Shown piece by piece: positions 9,907 through 18,584 of a stretch of 53,368 bases of DNA; the stretch's first letter is position 1, and every line of letters begins with the position of its first letter. The notes under the pieces are model-generated. The model searched no databases. It saw only the letters and a program-made list of their open reading frames with translations, and was not told the origin of the DNA. Where the stretch lies: positions 1 through 53,368 of the forward strand of contig CAIPDP010000183.1 of the NCBI GenBank assembly GCA_903863845.1. The letters run 5' to 3'. Both the position numbers and the translations under genes were made by a program. This stretch comes from an uncultured Mucilaginibacter sp. Lineage in GTDB: Bacteria > Bacteroidota > Bacteroidia > Sphingobacteriales > Sphingobacteriaceae.

Positions 9907-10899
9907 TCAAGGCTTAAAGCGTGTGATTTTTTTGGCTTTTATCGACGAACGCAAAAAATCAACCACATCAAAAACTGTCATTGTACTATTTTGCCGAAAA
10001 AGTTGCTGCTTAAAGCTTTCACGCCTCCCTTTAATGGTACGGCCGTTTTTAAATAACCCTCGATAACTTTGCCAAATCCAAAAATGACCTGCCAGTAACC
10101 TTGGCAATAGGTCAACCACCAGGATCTGACAATACCAGGCAAAACGAGCTAATCCTTCGAGATGAATCGCGTGCATGAAAAGGCGGTTGCGGAAATAAAT
10201 GCTTTTCACCCAACGGGCCGTTTGGTAATTTTTTGTAGTGGCCGAAACCTGGTGACGGCATACTGCTTTATGCTCATAGTAGCACTTCCAGCCAATACGC
10301 CATGCCCGAAGGCTCAATTCCATATCCTCACAATAAAAGGGGGAGAAAATTTCGTCGAAACCACCGAGCAATTTCAGTTTAGCAGCGTCGACCAATGCAT
10401 TTGCTCCGGATAGATAAATGGTGTAAAGATGCTGTTCGGGGCTTTCGCAAAAATAAAAATAATCGGTTTTCAGCTTAAGACCATTAAACTTAGGCATTCG
10501 GGCTGCATCCTGTATACGATCGCCTTCCATATCTATGATGCGCCCCATAACGCCAAAAGTATCTGGAAATGTAAAATATTGCCACTGCTGATCAAAATAA
10601 CCGGTTTCGAGTTTTACGTCGGAATTGAGCAGTAAGATCAGTTCATTATTTGACGCTTCGATCCCCCGGTTACAAGTATATGCGAAACCTCTGTTTTGCG
10701 GATTGACAATGAGTTTAACTTCGGGGTAATTGCGCTTAATAAAGTCGACAGAATCATCCTTCGAAGCATCGTCGACTATGATCACTTCGAAAGCTACTCC
10801 GGCAGCCTCCAATACCTGGAAAGTACTTGGTAAGTAAGTCTCCAGAAGTTTCCTTCCATTATAGTTAGGCAGTACAACCGAAATGCTTTTCTTATCCAA
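9907..10899 (-). CDS. Family 2 glycosyltransferase (rhamnosyltransferase-like), TTG start
   Basis: 330-aa GT2 enzyme: ISVVLPNYNG, VIIVDDASKDDSV, LLLLNSDVKLE (DxD-like) and GGFDEIFSPFYCEDMELS resemble the dTDP-rhamnosyltransferase (WbbL-type) branch. The C-terminal 80 residues are basic and partly hydrophobic, suggesting membrane association. The start must be TTG at 10899: a stop lies two codons upstream (10903-10905) and no ATG comes before the conserved N-terminal strand. That stop belongs to the preceding glycosyltransferase, so only three bases separate the two genes and reinitiation is likely. Confidence 0.87.
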   Translation of the reverse strand: MDKKSISVVLPNYNGRKLLETYLPSTFQVLEAAGVAFEVIIVDDASKDDSVDFIKRNYPEVKLIVNPQNRGFAYTCNRGIEASNNELILLLNSDVKLETGYFDQQWQYFTFPDTFGVMGRIIDMEGDRIQDAARMPKFNGLKLKTDYFYFCESPEQHLYTIYLSGANALVDAAKLKLLGGFDEIFSPFYCEDMELSLRAWRIGWKCYYEHKAVCRHQVSATTKNYQTARWVKSIYFRNRLFMHAIHLEGLARFAWYCQILVVDLLPRLLAGHFWIWQSYRGLFKNGRTIKGRRESFKQQLFRQNSTMTVFDVVDFLRSSIKAKKITRFKP

Positions 10900-10902
10900 A
10901 GC

Positions 10903-11784
10903 CTATTTTTTTACGATCTTATAATTCCTGTATTCGCTTACCCGCCAGCCTGTAATATCCTCTATTTTTTGCAAAAGGCGGCGCCGGAACGTCATTTTTT
11001 TAGCGAGGGTTGCTAAATCGATTTCCAGTTTCCAGTTGGTTGCAGCAATTCGCTTTTGCATTACTGCCGGATGGCTCCCGGTAAAAGCTATTAACCGATC
11101 GGCGTTTTTATAGTCAAACTCGAAGGTTTCGGGTAAATTTTCATTTATCCAGTTATCATCATGGTAAAACTGGTTAAAGTTGAGCAACTTGTTCTTCAGT
11201 CCGGCCGGAGGCTTCACCCAGCCATAGTGATAAATATAGGCGTCGATTAATTTCACCTGAAGCTTTCTTCCATCTATCCGGAAACCCTGAGCATCACGAT
11301 AGGAATGTACCCCTTTTTTATTTCGCAGAATCCGGATCTCGCGTCGGTACCATCTGCGCGAATGACCATAATAGTCGTAAGAGCCATAAAAATGCAGGTA
11401 TTTGAATAGGAGGCCCTCGATCTGCTCGTCCGCCAGATTCTCTTCCATCTCCTTTTTGATCAGGGGCAGGTATTTTTCATGCACACATTCGTCACCCTGA
11501 ATATAAAAGGCCCAATCAGCATCGGCTGAAATAGCAGCAAAAGCCTTATCTGTTTCTTTGGCAAAAACGGTCCCGCCTTCCCGCAGACTGTCATCCCAAA
11601 CCGTATTAACGATCCTGATCTTTGGCGAATTGATACCTTCGATCAGTTTATCAGTACCATCATCTGAATTACCCAGTGCCACAATAAATTCATCGCACAA
11701 AGGTAATATTGAAGTAATTGCTTCAACTACCGGGTAATCATTCCTGGCGGCATTCCGGATAAATGTAAAACCTGCAACTTTCAT
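10903..11784 (-). CDS. Glycosyltransferase-like protein (GT-A fold)
   Basis: 293-aa protein starting MKVAGFTFIRNA. Motifs DEFIVALGNSDDGTD and WAFYIQGDECVHE match the lipopolysaccharide glycosyltransferase group whose members share an N-terminal FTFIRN-like motif. The ATG at 11784 is chosen because it begins that motif; a TTG six codons upstream is in frame but adds nothing recognisable. First gene of the glycan operon, with a TAnnTTTG box 30 nt upstream. Acceptor and donor unknown. Confidence 0.8.
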   Translation of the reverse strand: MKVAGFTFIRNAARNDYPVVEAITSILPLCDEFIVALGNSDDGTDKLIEGINSPKIRIVNTVWDDSLREGGTVFAKETDKAFAAISADADWAFYIQGDECVHEKYLPLIKKEMEENLADEQIEGLLFKYLHFYGSYDYYGHSRRWYRREIRILRNKKGVHSYRDAQGFRIDGRKLQVKLIDAYIYHYGWVKPPAGLKNKLLNFNQFYHDDNWINENLPETFEFDYKNADRLIAFTGSHPAVMQKRIAATNWKLEIDLATLAKKMTFRRRLLQKIEDITGWRVSEYRNYKIVKK

Positions 11785-11813
11785 CAGAGCGATACAATTC
11801 AAATAAATCAGCG

Positions 11814-11821
11814 CAAATATA
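11814..11821 (-). promoter_or_regulatory. Promoter -7 element of glycan operon
   Basis: On the minus strand the bases read TATATTTG, an exact match to the Bacteroidota consensus TAnnTTTG, 30 nt before the ATG of the first glycosyltransferase gene. I did not find a TTTG at the expected -33 spacing. Confidence 0.5.
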
Positions 11822-11920
11822 ACTTTCCAACTTAGAGTTTAAGTGCAGGCTACTACACCTTTCAAATCAATAGCCGAAGTATCTGAATAATATTTTTTGT
11901 TACTTTACACCTGTACAGAT

Positions 11921-12817
11921 ATGGCAAACAACAATGAAAGTATTAAGCTTATAAATTTCAAGGTGGTTGCCCGTACACTCACTATTGTAGAAAACGATCT
12001 GGATGGTGCAGAACAAATTCTTCGCGATCTTGAATTTAAAAAAGATGTCCCTGTTATTGGCATTACCGGACCACCTGGTGCAGGTAAGAGCACGCTGGTA
12101 AATGACCTGCTTGGCGAACTGACCAGCAAAAATTATAAAGTTGCCGTGCTGGCTATCGATCCCACATCACCTTTTAATTTCGGATCATTACTGGGCGACC
12201 GTATCCGGATGGCGGGTCATTATAACCACCCCGAGGTGTTTATCCGTTCGCTGGCAACTCGTGGCTCTTTAGGGGGCTTATCAGCAAAGACGATTGAAAT
12301 GACCGACGTGCTCCGTGCTTCGGGCTTTGATTATGTTTTGGTAGAAACTGTCGGCGTTGGACAATCAGAAATAGAAATTGCGGGTTTGGCTGATATAACG
12401 CTGGTAGTTTTAGTGCCGGAAGGCGGTGATGAGATTCAAAATATCAAATCCGGATTAATGGAAATCGCTGATGCATTTATCGTTAACAAAGCCGACCGCG
12501 AAGGAGCCGCCCTTTTTGCCAATAACCTGAAAAAGATGGTGCAACAAAAAGATGTCCTTATACCGGTTTTCAAAACTATTGCTTCACAAAACAACGGGAT
12601 CAAAGAAATTGTCGATTATATAACTTTACCCCCCGAATCTAAAAACAGTCACAGAGAATTGCTATTCGCCGAAAAAGCTTATCAACTCATCCGGCAAAAA
12701 CGAATGGAAGGCATTAATAAGGCCATGCTGTTGAAAAGCATCAAAGCAAGTTTAGCTGATCCCGATTTTAATCTTTATGATTTTGTAGCAAAGACTTTAA
12801 TTGAGTTGAAAAATTAG
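11921..12817 (+). CDS. meaB: MeaB/ArgK-type P-loop GTPase, methylmalonyl-CoA mutase chaperone
   Basis: 298-aa G3E-family GTPase. Walker A GPPGAGKST (50-58), the strand-loop AIDPTSPFNFGSLLGDR, VETVGVGQSE (switch/Walker B) and VNKADREGA (base-specific NKxD) are all present. Family members load and protect the B12 cofactor of methylmalonyl-CoA mutase; no mutase gene lies in this window, so it acts at a distance. ATG at 11921 is chosen over an in-frame TTG at 11897 that lies in a T-rich stretch typical of promoters. Confidence 0.9.
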   Translation: MANNNESIKLINFKVVARTLTIVENDLDGAEQILRDLEFKKDVPVIGITGPPGAGKSTLVNDLLGELTSKNYKVAVLAIDPTSPFNFGSLLGDRIRMAGHYNHPEVFIRSLATRGSLGGLSAKTIEMTDVLRASGFDYVLVETVGVGQSEIEIAGLADITLVVLVPEGGDEIQNIKSGLMEIADAFIVNKADREGAALFANNLKKMVQQKDVLIPVFKTIASQNNGIKEIVDYITLPPESKNSHRELLFAEKAYQLIRQKRMEGINKAMLLKSIKASLADPDFNLYDFVAKTLIELKN

Positions 12818-12855
12818 TTGGATTTTAACACTGAGGGGGTTTTTATCCAAACCGA

Positions 12856-14145
12856 TCAACTGTTCATGATATCCTCAATGTGTGCTACTTCAACAGGAAT
12901 ATCGGCCATGAGGTCGGTATTGCCATCTTCAGTTATGAGGATATCATTTTCAAGCCTGATACCAAAACCTTCTGCCGGAATATAGATCCCTGGTTCGCAG
13001 GTCAGGATATTGCCAACTTCAAACTGTCGGTAGCGGTTCGCAAAGTCGTGTACATCCAAACCAAGATGATGAGATGTACCATGCATGAAGTACTTTTTGT
13101 AAAGCGGCATTTTGGGATCCTGCTTTTCTACATCGTGTTTATCCAATAACTTAAGGTCAATAAGTTCGCTGGTCATTATCTTACCCACTTCTTCCTGGTA
13201 TTCTGAAAGTACAACACCAGCCCTGATCATGGCAGTTGCAGCACGCATCACCCGTAGTACCGCATCGTAAACTTCGCGCTGCCGAATTGTAAATCGTCCG
13301 TTAACAGGTATCGTGCGGGTCATATCAGCATTATAATTCGCATATTCGGCACCTACGTCCAACAGCAACAGATCGCCATCTTTACAAAACTGGTTGTTAT
13401 CTATATAATGTAAAACGTTGGCATTAGGACCTGAAGCTATTATGGGGTTATAGGCATGGCCGGTAGCACGTTGTCTTAAAAATTCGTGCGTAAATTCAGC
13501 TTCAACTTCAAATTCTGCTACGCCTGGCTTTAAAAATCTAAGTACGCGAACAAAACCATCCCTGGTAATTTCACAGGCTTTACGGGTCAATTCAATTTCA
13601 ATCTCCGATTTAACTGCGCGAAGTTCACGAAGAATAAGCGCCGATCGTTTGTATTGATGCAGGGGATAGCGTTTATGCAACTGCTCATACATGCGCAGAT
13701 CGCGATATGGAACCTGGTAACTATAACGGTCGTTTTCGTTGGTATTAACATAAATATTATCGGCATAGTTGATAATACTATGTAATATCGCATCAAAATC
13801 CTGCAGCCAATAAATACTTGTTATACCTGAAGCCTGTTTTGCCTCTTCTTTTGTGTACTTGTGTCCTTCCCACACTGCAATATGTTCATCAGTTTGTCTT
13901 AAAAAAAGTACTTCTCTGTATGATGGATTAGGACAGTCAGGAAAAAAAACAAATACACTTTGTTCCTGATCAATTCCCGTTAAATAGAAAAAGTCAGCAT
14001 TTTGCTTGAAAGGAAAAGTTTGATCTCCATTCCGCGGGAACTCGTCATTGGAGTGAAAGATAGCCAGGGAGTTAGGGGCTAATCGTTCTAAGAAATTTTT
14101 TCTATTATTAATAAATAAATTATTTTGAATCGGCAGATATTTCAT
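12856..14145 (-). CDS. Aminopeptidase P family protein (Xaa-Pro, M24B)
   Basis: 429-aa pita-bread metallopeptidase releasing N-terminal residues before proline. The dinuclear metal ligands are visible: the two Asp in LLLDVGAEYANYNADMTR, His in HGTSHHLGLDVHD, Glu in LTCEPGIYIP and Glu in IRLENDILITEDG. The N-terminal 170 residues are the creatinase-like domain (FYLTGIDQEQSVFVFFP). No signal peptide, so cytoplasmic. Convergent with meaB, divergent from the OmpA-family gene. Confidence 0.93.
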   Translation of the reverse strand: MKYLPIQNNLFINNRKNFLERLAPNSLAIFHSNDEFPRNGDQTFPFKQNADFFYLTGIDQEQSVFVFFPDCPNPSYREVLFLRQTDEHIAVWEGHKYTKEEAKQASGITSIYWLQDFDAILHSIINYADNIYVNTNENDRYSYQVPYRDLRMYEQLHKRYPLHQYKRSALILRELRAVKSEIEIELTRKACEITRDGFVRVLRFLKPGVAEFEVEAEFTHEFLRQRATGHAYNPIIASGPNANVLHYIDNNQFCKDGDLLLLDVGAEYANYNADMTRTIPVNGRFTIRQREVYDAVLRVMRAATAMIRAGVVLSEYQEEVGKIMTSELIDLKLLDKHDVEKQDPKMPLYKKYFMHGTSHHLGLDVHDFANRYRQFEVGNILTCEPGIYIPAEGFGIRLENDILITEDGNTDLMADIPVEVAHIEDIMNS

Positions 14146-14223
14146 TAATTATAGCATTATTTATTTTTCCAAAACATTTTTTTTCATTTATTTGTAGTAT
14201 ATACAGTAAATTTTGGAACAATG

Positions 14224-14258
14224 TTTGGTAATCAATTCAAACATAATTACTATTTTTG
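14224..14258 (+). promoter_or_regulatory. Putative promoter of OmpA-family gene
   Basis: TTTG at 14224-14227 and TATTTTTG at 14251-14258 are separated by 23 nt, fitting the Bacteroidota pattern TTTG-N(17-23)-TAnnTTTG. The -7 box is 37 nt before the ATG at 14296, which supports that start over the upstream in-frame ATG at 14221. Confidence 0.45.
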
Positions 14259-14295
14259 GAAAAAAATCACAATTAAATTGTTTAATCTCAAAACT

Positions 14296-15702
14296 ATGAA
14301 CTATTCTACATTAAAAAAAACAGTCGCCCTCACAATGCTCTCCGTGCTGGCTGTTGGGATGGTATATGCTCAAACTGACTCCAGTAAAAAAGCACCTGCC
14401 ATGACCAAATCAGATTCAGCAAGCACTCCTAAAGTGTTTGGTGGAGCGGGCCAATACAGCACATGGAGTGTTGGCGTAAATTTAGGGTTAACCTCTCCGG
14501 TTGTAGCAACTGGTGGTGTTAACGTGTTTAACCATGCACAGCCAAGCTTAGGTTACGGAATAAGCGTAAAAGATCAATTATCGCATGCCTTTGGTTTGCA
14601 GTTCGACTTTCATGGTGGTACTATTGAAGGTAATGCCGGAAGCAGCACTGTAACCGATATTAATAATGGCCTGGTTGCCGGAAGCTTTAAAACTCCTTTC
14701 TTCGGAGCTTCATTGAGCGGTTTAGTTGATGTTGCAACTATTAGCTATCTTCATCGCAAAGATGCTGTTAATTTTTATTTAACTGCAGGCGGTGGTTTAA
14801 TGTGGTACGCTCCTAAAGTTTATTCAGACAATGCTCAGGCAAACCTTCTTTTAGATTATAAAGGTCAGGCTGGTTCAAATCACACTGCAACTTATGCTAA
14901 GGAATTTTACATTCCTGTTGGTGCTGGTGTGAAATTCAGATTGAGTGATCCATTATCATTGAATTTAGGATACACCGAAAACTTTGTTGACGGATTTAAT
15001 ATCACTGGTGTTCACGCCAAATATCCTGCTGAAAACAAATACTCTTACGCATACGCTGGTTTAGAATACACCTTTGGTACCAAATCAAAACCAGCTTTGG
15101 AGTGGGTTAACCCTGTAGCTTTATTGTATGATGAATTATACGATGCAGCTCTTCGCCAGGAAGTTGAAGCCCTTAAAGGTCGCGTTGGAAACGTTGAAAA
15201 CTCGATCAACGATTTGAAGAAAGACTCTGACGGTGACGGTGTTGCCGATCAATTTGACAAATGTCCAAATACCCCAGCTGGTACAGTTGTTGACGGTTCA
15301 GGCTGCCCTATCAATTTCCCTAAGATCGATACTTCATTATTCGTAAAGAAAGCTGATCTGGTTCCTGCTGCTAAAGCATTCTCTAACATCCAATTCGAAT
15401 TTGACAGCTCAGTATTGAGAACATCTTCATACCCTGCACTTGACGCTACCTCAGCTGACCTGCGTGCTAATGCAGATAAGAAATTAGAATTAGATGGCTT
15501 TGCTTCATCTGAAGGTACTGCTGCTCACAACCTGCGTTTGTCAAAAGACCGCGCTAACTCGGTTAAAACTTACCTTGTTAACTCTGGTGTTGATGCAAAA
15601 CGTTTGAAAGTAAAAGCTTTTGGTGAAACTCATCCAATTGCTGATAACTCAACTGAAGAAGGACGCGTTGCAAACCGTCGTGTTGAGTTCAAAGTGAAAT
15701 AA
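14296..15702 (+). CDS. OmpA-family outer-membrane protein with TSP3 repeat
   Basis: 468 aa. Signal peptide ends GMVYAQ. Residues up to about 290 are a beta-barrel with many short Gly/Tyr-rich strands. A short coiled stretch (EVEALKGRVGNVENSINDLK) and a calcium-binding thrombospondin type 3 repeat (DSDGDGVADQFDKCPNTP) lead to the OmpA-like peptidoglycan-binding domain: FEFDSSVLR, LDGFASSEG, NLRLSKDRANSV and GRVANRRVEF. It anchors the outer membrane to the wall and is probably abundant. An in-frame ATG at 14221 exists, but only the one at 14296 gives a normal signal peptide. Confidence 0.93.
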   Translation: MNYSTLKKTVALTMLSVLAVGMVYAQTDSSKKAPAMTKSDSASTPKVFGGAGQYSTWSVGVNLGLTSPVVATGGVNVFNHAQPSLGYGISVKDQLSHAFGLQFDFHGGTIEGNAGSSTVTDINNGLVAGSFKTPFFGASLSGLVDVATISYLHRKDAVNFYLTAGGGLMWYAPKVYSDNAQANLLLDYKGQAGSNHTATYAKEFYIPVGAGVKFRLSDPLSLNLGYTENFVDGFNITGVHAKYPAENKYSYAYAGLEYTFGTKSKPALEWVNPVALLYDELYDAALRQEVEALKGRVGNVENSINDLKKDSDGDGVADQFDKCPNTPAGTVVDGSGCPINFPKIDTSLFVKKADLVPAAKAFSNIQFEFDSSVLRTSSYPALDATSADLRANADKKLELDGFASSEGTAAHNLRLSKDRANSVKTYLVNSGVDAKRLKVKAFGETHPIADNSTEEGRVANRRVEFKVK

Positions 15703-15724
15703 TTTGACAATAATCAAATATGTT

Positions 15725-15761
15725 GAAGGCTTTCCGGTTTCGGGAAGCCTTCTTTTTTTTT
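15725..15761 (+). terminator. Rho-independent terminator of OmpA-family gene
   Basis: The arms GAAGGCTTTCC and GGGAAGCCTTC form an 11-bp stem with one G-U pair and a short loop, followed by about ten T residues. It lies 22 nt after the stop codon. Confidence 0.92.
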
Positions 15762-15774
15762 ATTAAATTTGTTC

Positions 15775-15921
15775 ATGTATTTTTTCAGAAAAAAAGATCC
15801 GAACAGGCCAACAAGTTTTAATTTGAAGGTGATGCACACCATCAATGCGATCGCTATTGTTATGTTTATTGGAGGTATTATATTCTACCTGCTCAAAACT
15901 CTTGTATTTAAAAGCAGGTAA
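15775..15921 (+). CDS. Small single-pass membrane protein (48 aa)
   Basis: A 48-codon frame: basic N-terminus MYFFRKKDPNRPTSF, then one hydrophobic helix (INAIAIVMFIGGIIFYLL) and a basic tail ending KSR. The pattern resembles small conserved Bacteroidota membrane proteins of the DUF6728 type, but that assignment is from memory. It sits 14 nt past the OmpA terminator, so it needs its own promoter or readthrough. Function unknown. Confidence 0.65.
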   Translation: MYFFRKKDPNRPTSFNLKVMHTINAIAIVMFIGGIIFYLLKTLVFKSR

Positions 15922-16005
15922 GCAGCCGATACTTATTTGAGCGGTATTGCTATATATGATTTCAAGTTTAACTGACAAGCTACACTACCAAACGATATCA
16001 ATGCG

Positions 16006-16386
16006 ATGAAAAAAATTATAAACACCCAAAATTCTCCGGCTCCTATAGGTCCGTATAGCCAGGCAGTAGCCGTTAACGGATTTTTGTTTGTTTCCGGACA
16101 AATCCCTGCTAATCCTGAAACCGGTGCAATTGTAAGTACCGGCATAAGAGACGAAGCCAGACAAGTGATGGAAAACCTAAAAGCCATACTTGTTGAAGCG
16201 GGTATTACTTTCGACAACGTGATAAAGACCACTATTTTCTTAACTGATATGCAATCGTTTGCGCAGGTGAATGAAATTTATGGCAGTTATTTTAATACGC
16301 AATTTCCAGCACGTGAAACTGTTCAGGTAGCTGCGCTGCCTAAGAACGTCAATGTCGAGATTTCTGTTATCGCCACCTTATCCTGA
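16006..16386 (+). CDS. ridA: RidA family enamine/imine deaminase
   Basis: 126-aa YjgF/YER057c/UK114 protein hydrolysing reactive 2-aminoacrylate from PLP enzymes. Diagnostic sequences are APIGPYSQAV, FLFVSGQIPANP, NLKAILVEAG, VIKTTIFLTDM and FPARETVQVAALP, including the conserved Arg. Length is standard. Its stop is nine bases before the recG start in the same frame, so the two are probably cotranscribed. Confidence 0.95.
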   Translation: MKKIINTQNSPAPIGPYSQAVAVNGFLFVSGQIPANPETGAIVSTGIRDEARQVMENLKAILVEAGITFDNVIKTTIFLTDMQSFAQVNEIYGSYFNTQFPARETVQVAALPKNVNVEISVIATLS

Positions 16387-16395
16387 AAATCCTCA

Positions 16396-18501
16396 TTGAA
16401 CCAGGCCTTCCAAACTCCGATCGAATATTTAAAGGGCGTTGGTACCGCAAGAGCCGACGTATTAAAAAAGGAGCTTGGGATCGCAAATTTCAATGACCTG
16501 CTGAGGCATTTTCCCTTTCGACATATTGACAAAACACGTTTTTACAAGATCAACGAGATACAACCCGACCTTCCTTATGTACAGGTTTTGGCCCGCCTGA
16601 GCCATTTCGAGATTTTGGGTGAAAAACATACGCGAAGACTGGTAGCACAGGCAAAAGATGATACCGGCATCATCGAATTGGTTTGGTTTCAGGGCGTAAA
16701 ATGGATAGAAAAATACCTGTCGGCAGGTAAAGTGTATGTGCTATTTGGTAAGCCAGGCTCGTTTAATGGAAAGCCGCAAATGGCGCACCCCGAAATGGAG
16801 CTTTACAATCCCTCCGCTGTAAACCAGCGGGGCAATCTAACTCTGCAGCCTGTTTACAGCTCGACAGAAAAACTTAAACAATTTTCACTTGACAGCAAGG
16901 GTATCCAAAAATTAATGGCAGGCTTGCTCGACCTGCACAGCAAGGATATCGAAGAAAATCTACCTTCCTACATTATCAACCAATTTAAACTTATGGGCAG
17001 AGCCGATGCCTATAGAAACATCCATTTCCCGGATGATGCAAATAAATTAAGTGAGGCCGAACGGCGCTTAAAATTTGAAGAATTGTTTCTGCTTCAGCTC
17101 AAACTGCTGAAAAACAAATTGCTTCGGGTACAAAAATTCAAAGGGCAGGTATTTGCAAATGTTGGCGAAATTTTCAATACGTTTTACCAGAAGAAATTAC
17201 CTTTTGAACTTACTGCCGCTCAAAAAAAAGTACTGAAAGAAATAAGGCAAGATACCCAGCGTGGAGTTCAAATGAACCGTCTCCTGCAGGGAGATGTAGG
17301 TAGCGGCAAAACTGTTGTAGCCCTGATGAGTATGCTCATTGCTATTGATAACGGTTTTCAAACCTGCCTTATGGCGCCAACAGAAATTTTAGCCAATCAG
17401 CACTACCAAACGATCAAAGCATTGTTGGGTGATGATTTTTTGGAAGTAGGATTGCTGACGGGTTCTACTCCTAAAAAATCGAGGAAGGTGCTGCATGAAC
17501 AGTTGCAGAACGGCGATTTAAAGATACTTGTTGGCACCCATGCCCTGATCGAGGATGCAGTACAATTCCAAAACCTCGGCTTCGTTGTTATTGACGAGCA
17601 GCATCGTTTTGGTGTAGAGCAACGTGCCAAACTGTGGCGAAAAAATGCTATTCCTCCGCATGTCCTGGTAATGACGGCAACCCCGATACCGCGTACACTG
17701 GCCATGACACTTTATGGCGATCTCGACATATCGGTTATTGATGAATTACCTGCAGGTCGTAAACCTATTCAAACCCTGCATTATTTTGAAAATCAACGGC
17801 TGCGGATGTTTGGTTTTATGAAGCAGGAGATCGCCAAAGGGAGGCAGATCTATGTCGTGTACCCGCTTATACGGGAAAGCGAGAAGCTCGACCTGAAAAA
17901 TCTGGAAGAAGGGATCGAAGTGATGCGTCGTGAATTTCCGTTGCCCGATTACCAGGTAAGTATTGTGCATGGCAAAATGGCGGCAAAGGACAAAGAATTC
18001 GAGATGCAGCGATTTGTAAAGCACGAAACGCAGATCATGGTGGCAACTACCGTTATAGAGGTAGGTGTTAATATACCGAATGCATCCGTGATGATCATCG
18101 AGAATGCTGAAAGGTTCGGTCTGTCGCAGCTACATCAGCTCAGGGGACGCGTGGGCAGGGGGGCCGAACAATCCTATTGCATCCTGATGAGCTCGCATAA
18201 GCTCAGTTATGATGGCAAAATTCGTTTAGATACCATGGTAAGAACCAATAATGGTTTCGAAATATCTGAGATCGATCTTCAATTGCGTGGTCCCGGAAAT
18301 ATTGAGGGAACGCAACAAAGTGGCATTGCCGATCTGAAAGTAGCTGACCTTGTGGCAGATCAACAACTTTTGATACTGGCACGCAATTGCGTTCAGGATA
18401 TCTTTGCCCGTGACCCGCAATTAAATTTACCCGAAAACCAGGTTTTGCAACTTGCATTACAAAGCAAAAATGCCGGACTAAGCTGGGAAAAAATATCCTA
18501 G
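16396..18501 (+). CDS. recG: ATP-dependent DNA helicase RecG, TTG start
   Basis: 701-aa branch-migrating helicase for stalled forks and Holliday junctions. The N-terminal wedge/OB domain includes VLARLSHFEILGEKH. Helicase motifs are LQGDVGSGKT (Walker A), VIDEQHRFGVEQR (DExH), MTATPIPRTLAMT and IRQL-like QLHQLRGRVGRG near the TRG region. The start appears to be TTG at 16396: the protein opens QTPIEYLKGVG as RecG does, and the upstream in-frame stop is that of ridA. No Shine-Dalgarno is visible. Confidence 0.95.
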   Translation: MNQAFQTPIEYLKGVGTARADVLKKELGIANFNDLLRHFPFRHIDKTRFYKINEIQPDLPYVQVLARLSHFEILGEKHTRRLVAQAKDDTGIIELVWFQGVKWIEKYLSAGKVYVLFGKPGSFNGKPQMAHPEMELYNPSAVNQRGNLTLQPVYSSTEKLKQFSLDSKGIQKLMAGLLDLHSKDIEENLPSYIINQFKLMGRADAYRNIHFPDDANKLSEAERRLKFEELFLLQLKLLKNKLLRVQKFKGQVFANVGEIFNTFYQKKLPFELTAAQKKVLKEIRQDTQRGVQMNRLLQGDVGSGKTVVALMSMLIAIDNGFQTCLMAPTEILANQHYQTIKALLGDDFLEVGLLTGSTPKKSRKVLHEQLQNGDLKILVGTHALIEDAVQFQNLGFVVIDEQHRFGVEQRAKLWRKNAIPPHVLVMTATPIPRTLAMTLYGDLDISVIDELPAGRKPIQTLHYFENQRLRMFGFMKQEIAKGRQIYVVYPLIRESEKLDLKNLEEGIEVMRREFPLPDYQVSIVHGKMAAKDKEFEMQRFVKHETQIMVATTVIEVGVNIPNASVMIIENAERFGLSQLHQLRGRVGRGAEQSYCILMSSHKLSYDGKIRLDTMVRTNNGFEISEIDLQLRGPGNIEGTQQSGIADLKVADLVADQQLLILARNCVQDIFARDPQLNLPENQVLQLALQSKNAGLSWEKIS

Positions 18502-18555
18502 TCATAATCTCTTGCTGGTATTTTCCGACAAATACGGTAATCATTCCCAAAATAT

Positions 18556-18563
18556 TAACTTTG
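18556..18563 (+). promoter_or_regulatory. Promoter -7 element of M28 peptidase gene
   Basis: TAACTTTG matches TAnnTTTG exactly, 21 nt before the ATG at 18585. The last three bases (TTG) are an in-frame apparent start codon, which would extend the protein wrongly by eight residues. No good -33 TTTG was found. Confidence 0.5.
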
Positions 18564-18584
18564 TTTATTAAGCTCATCAACTAC

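Noticed and set aside
12818..12855. Terminator between meaB and the Xaa-Pro peptidase
   Set aside because: Only a weak TTGGAT/ATCCAA pairing with a 20-nt loop and no T-run in the right place.
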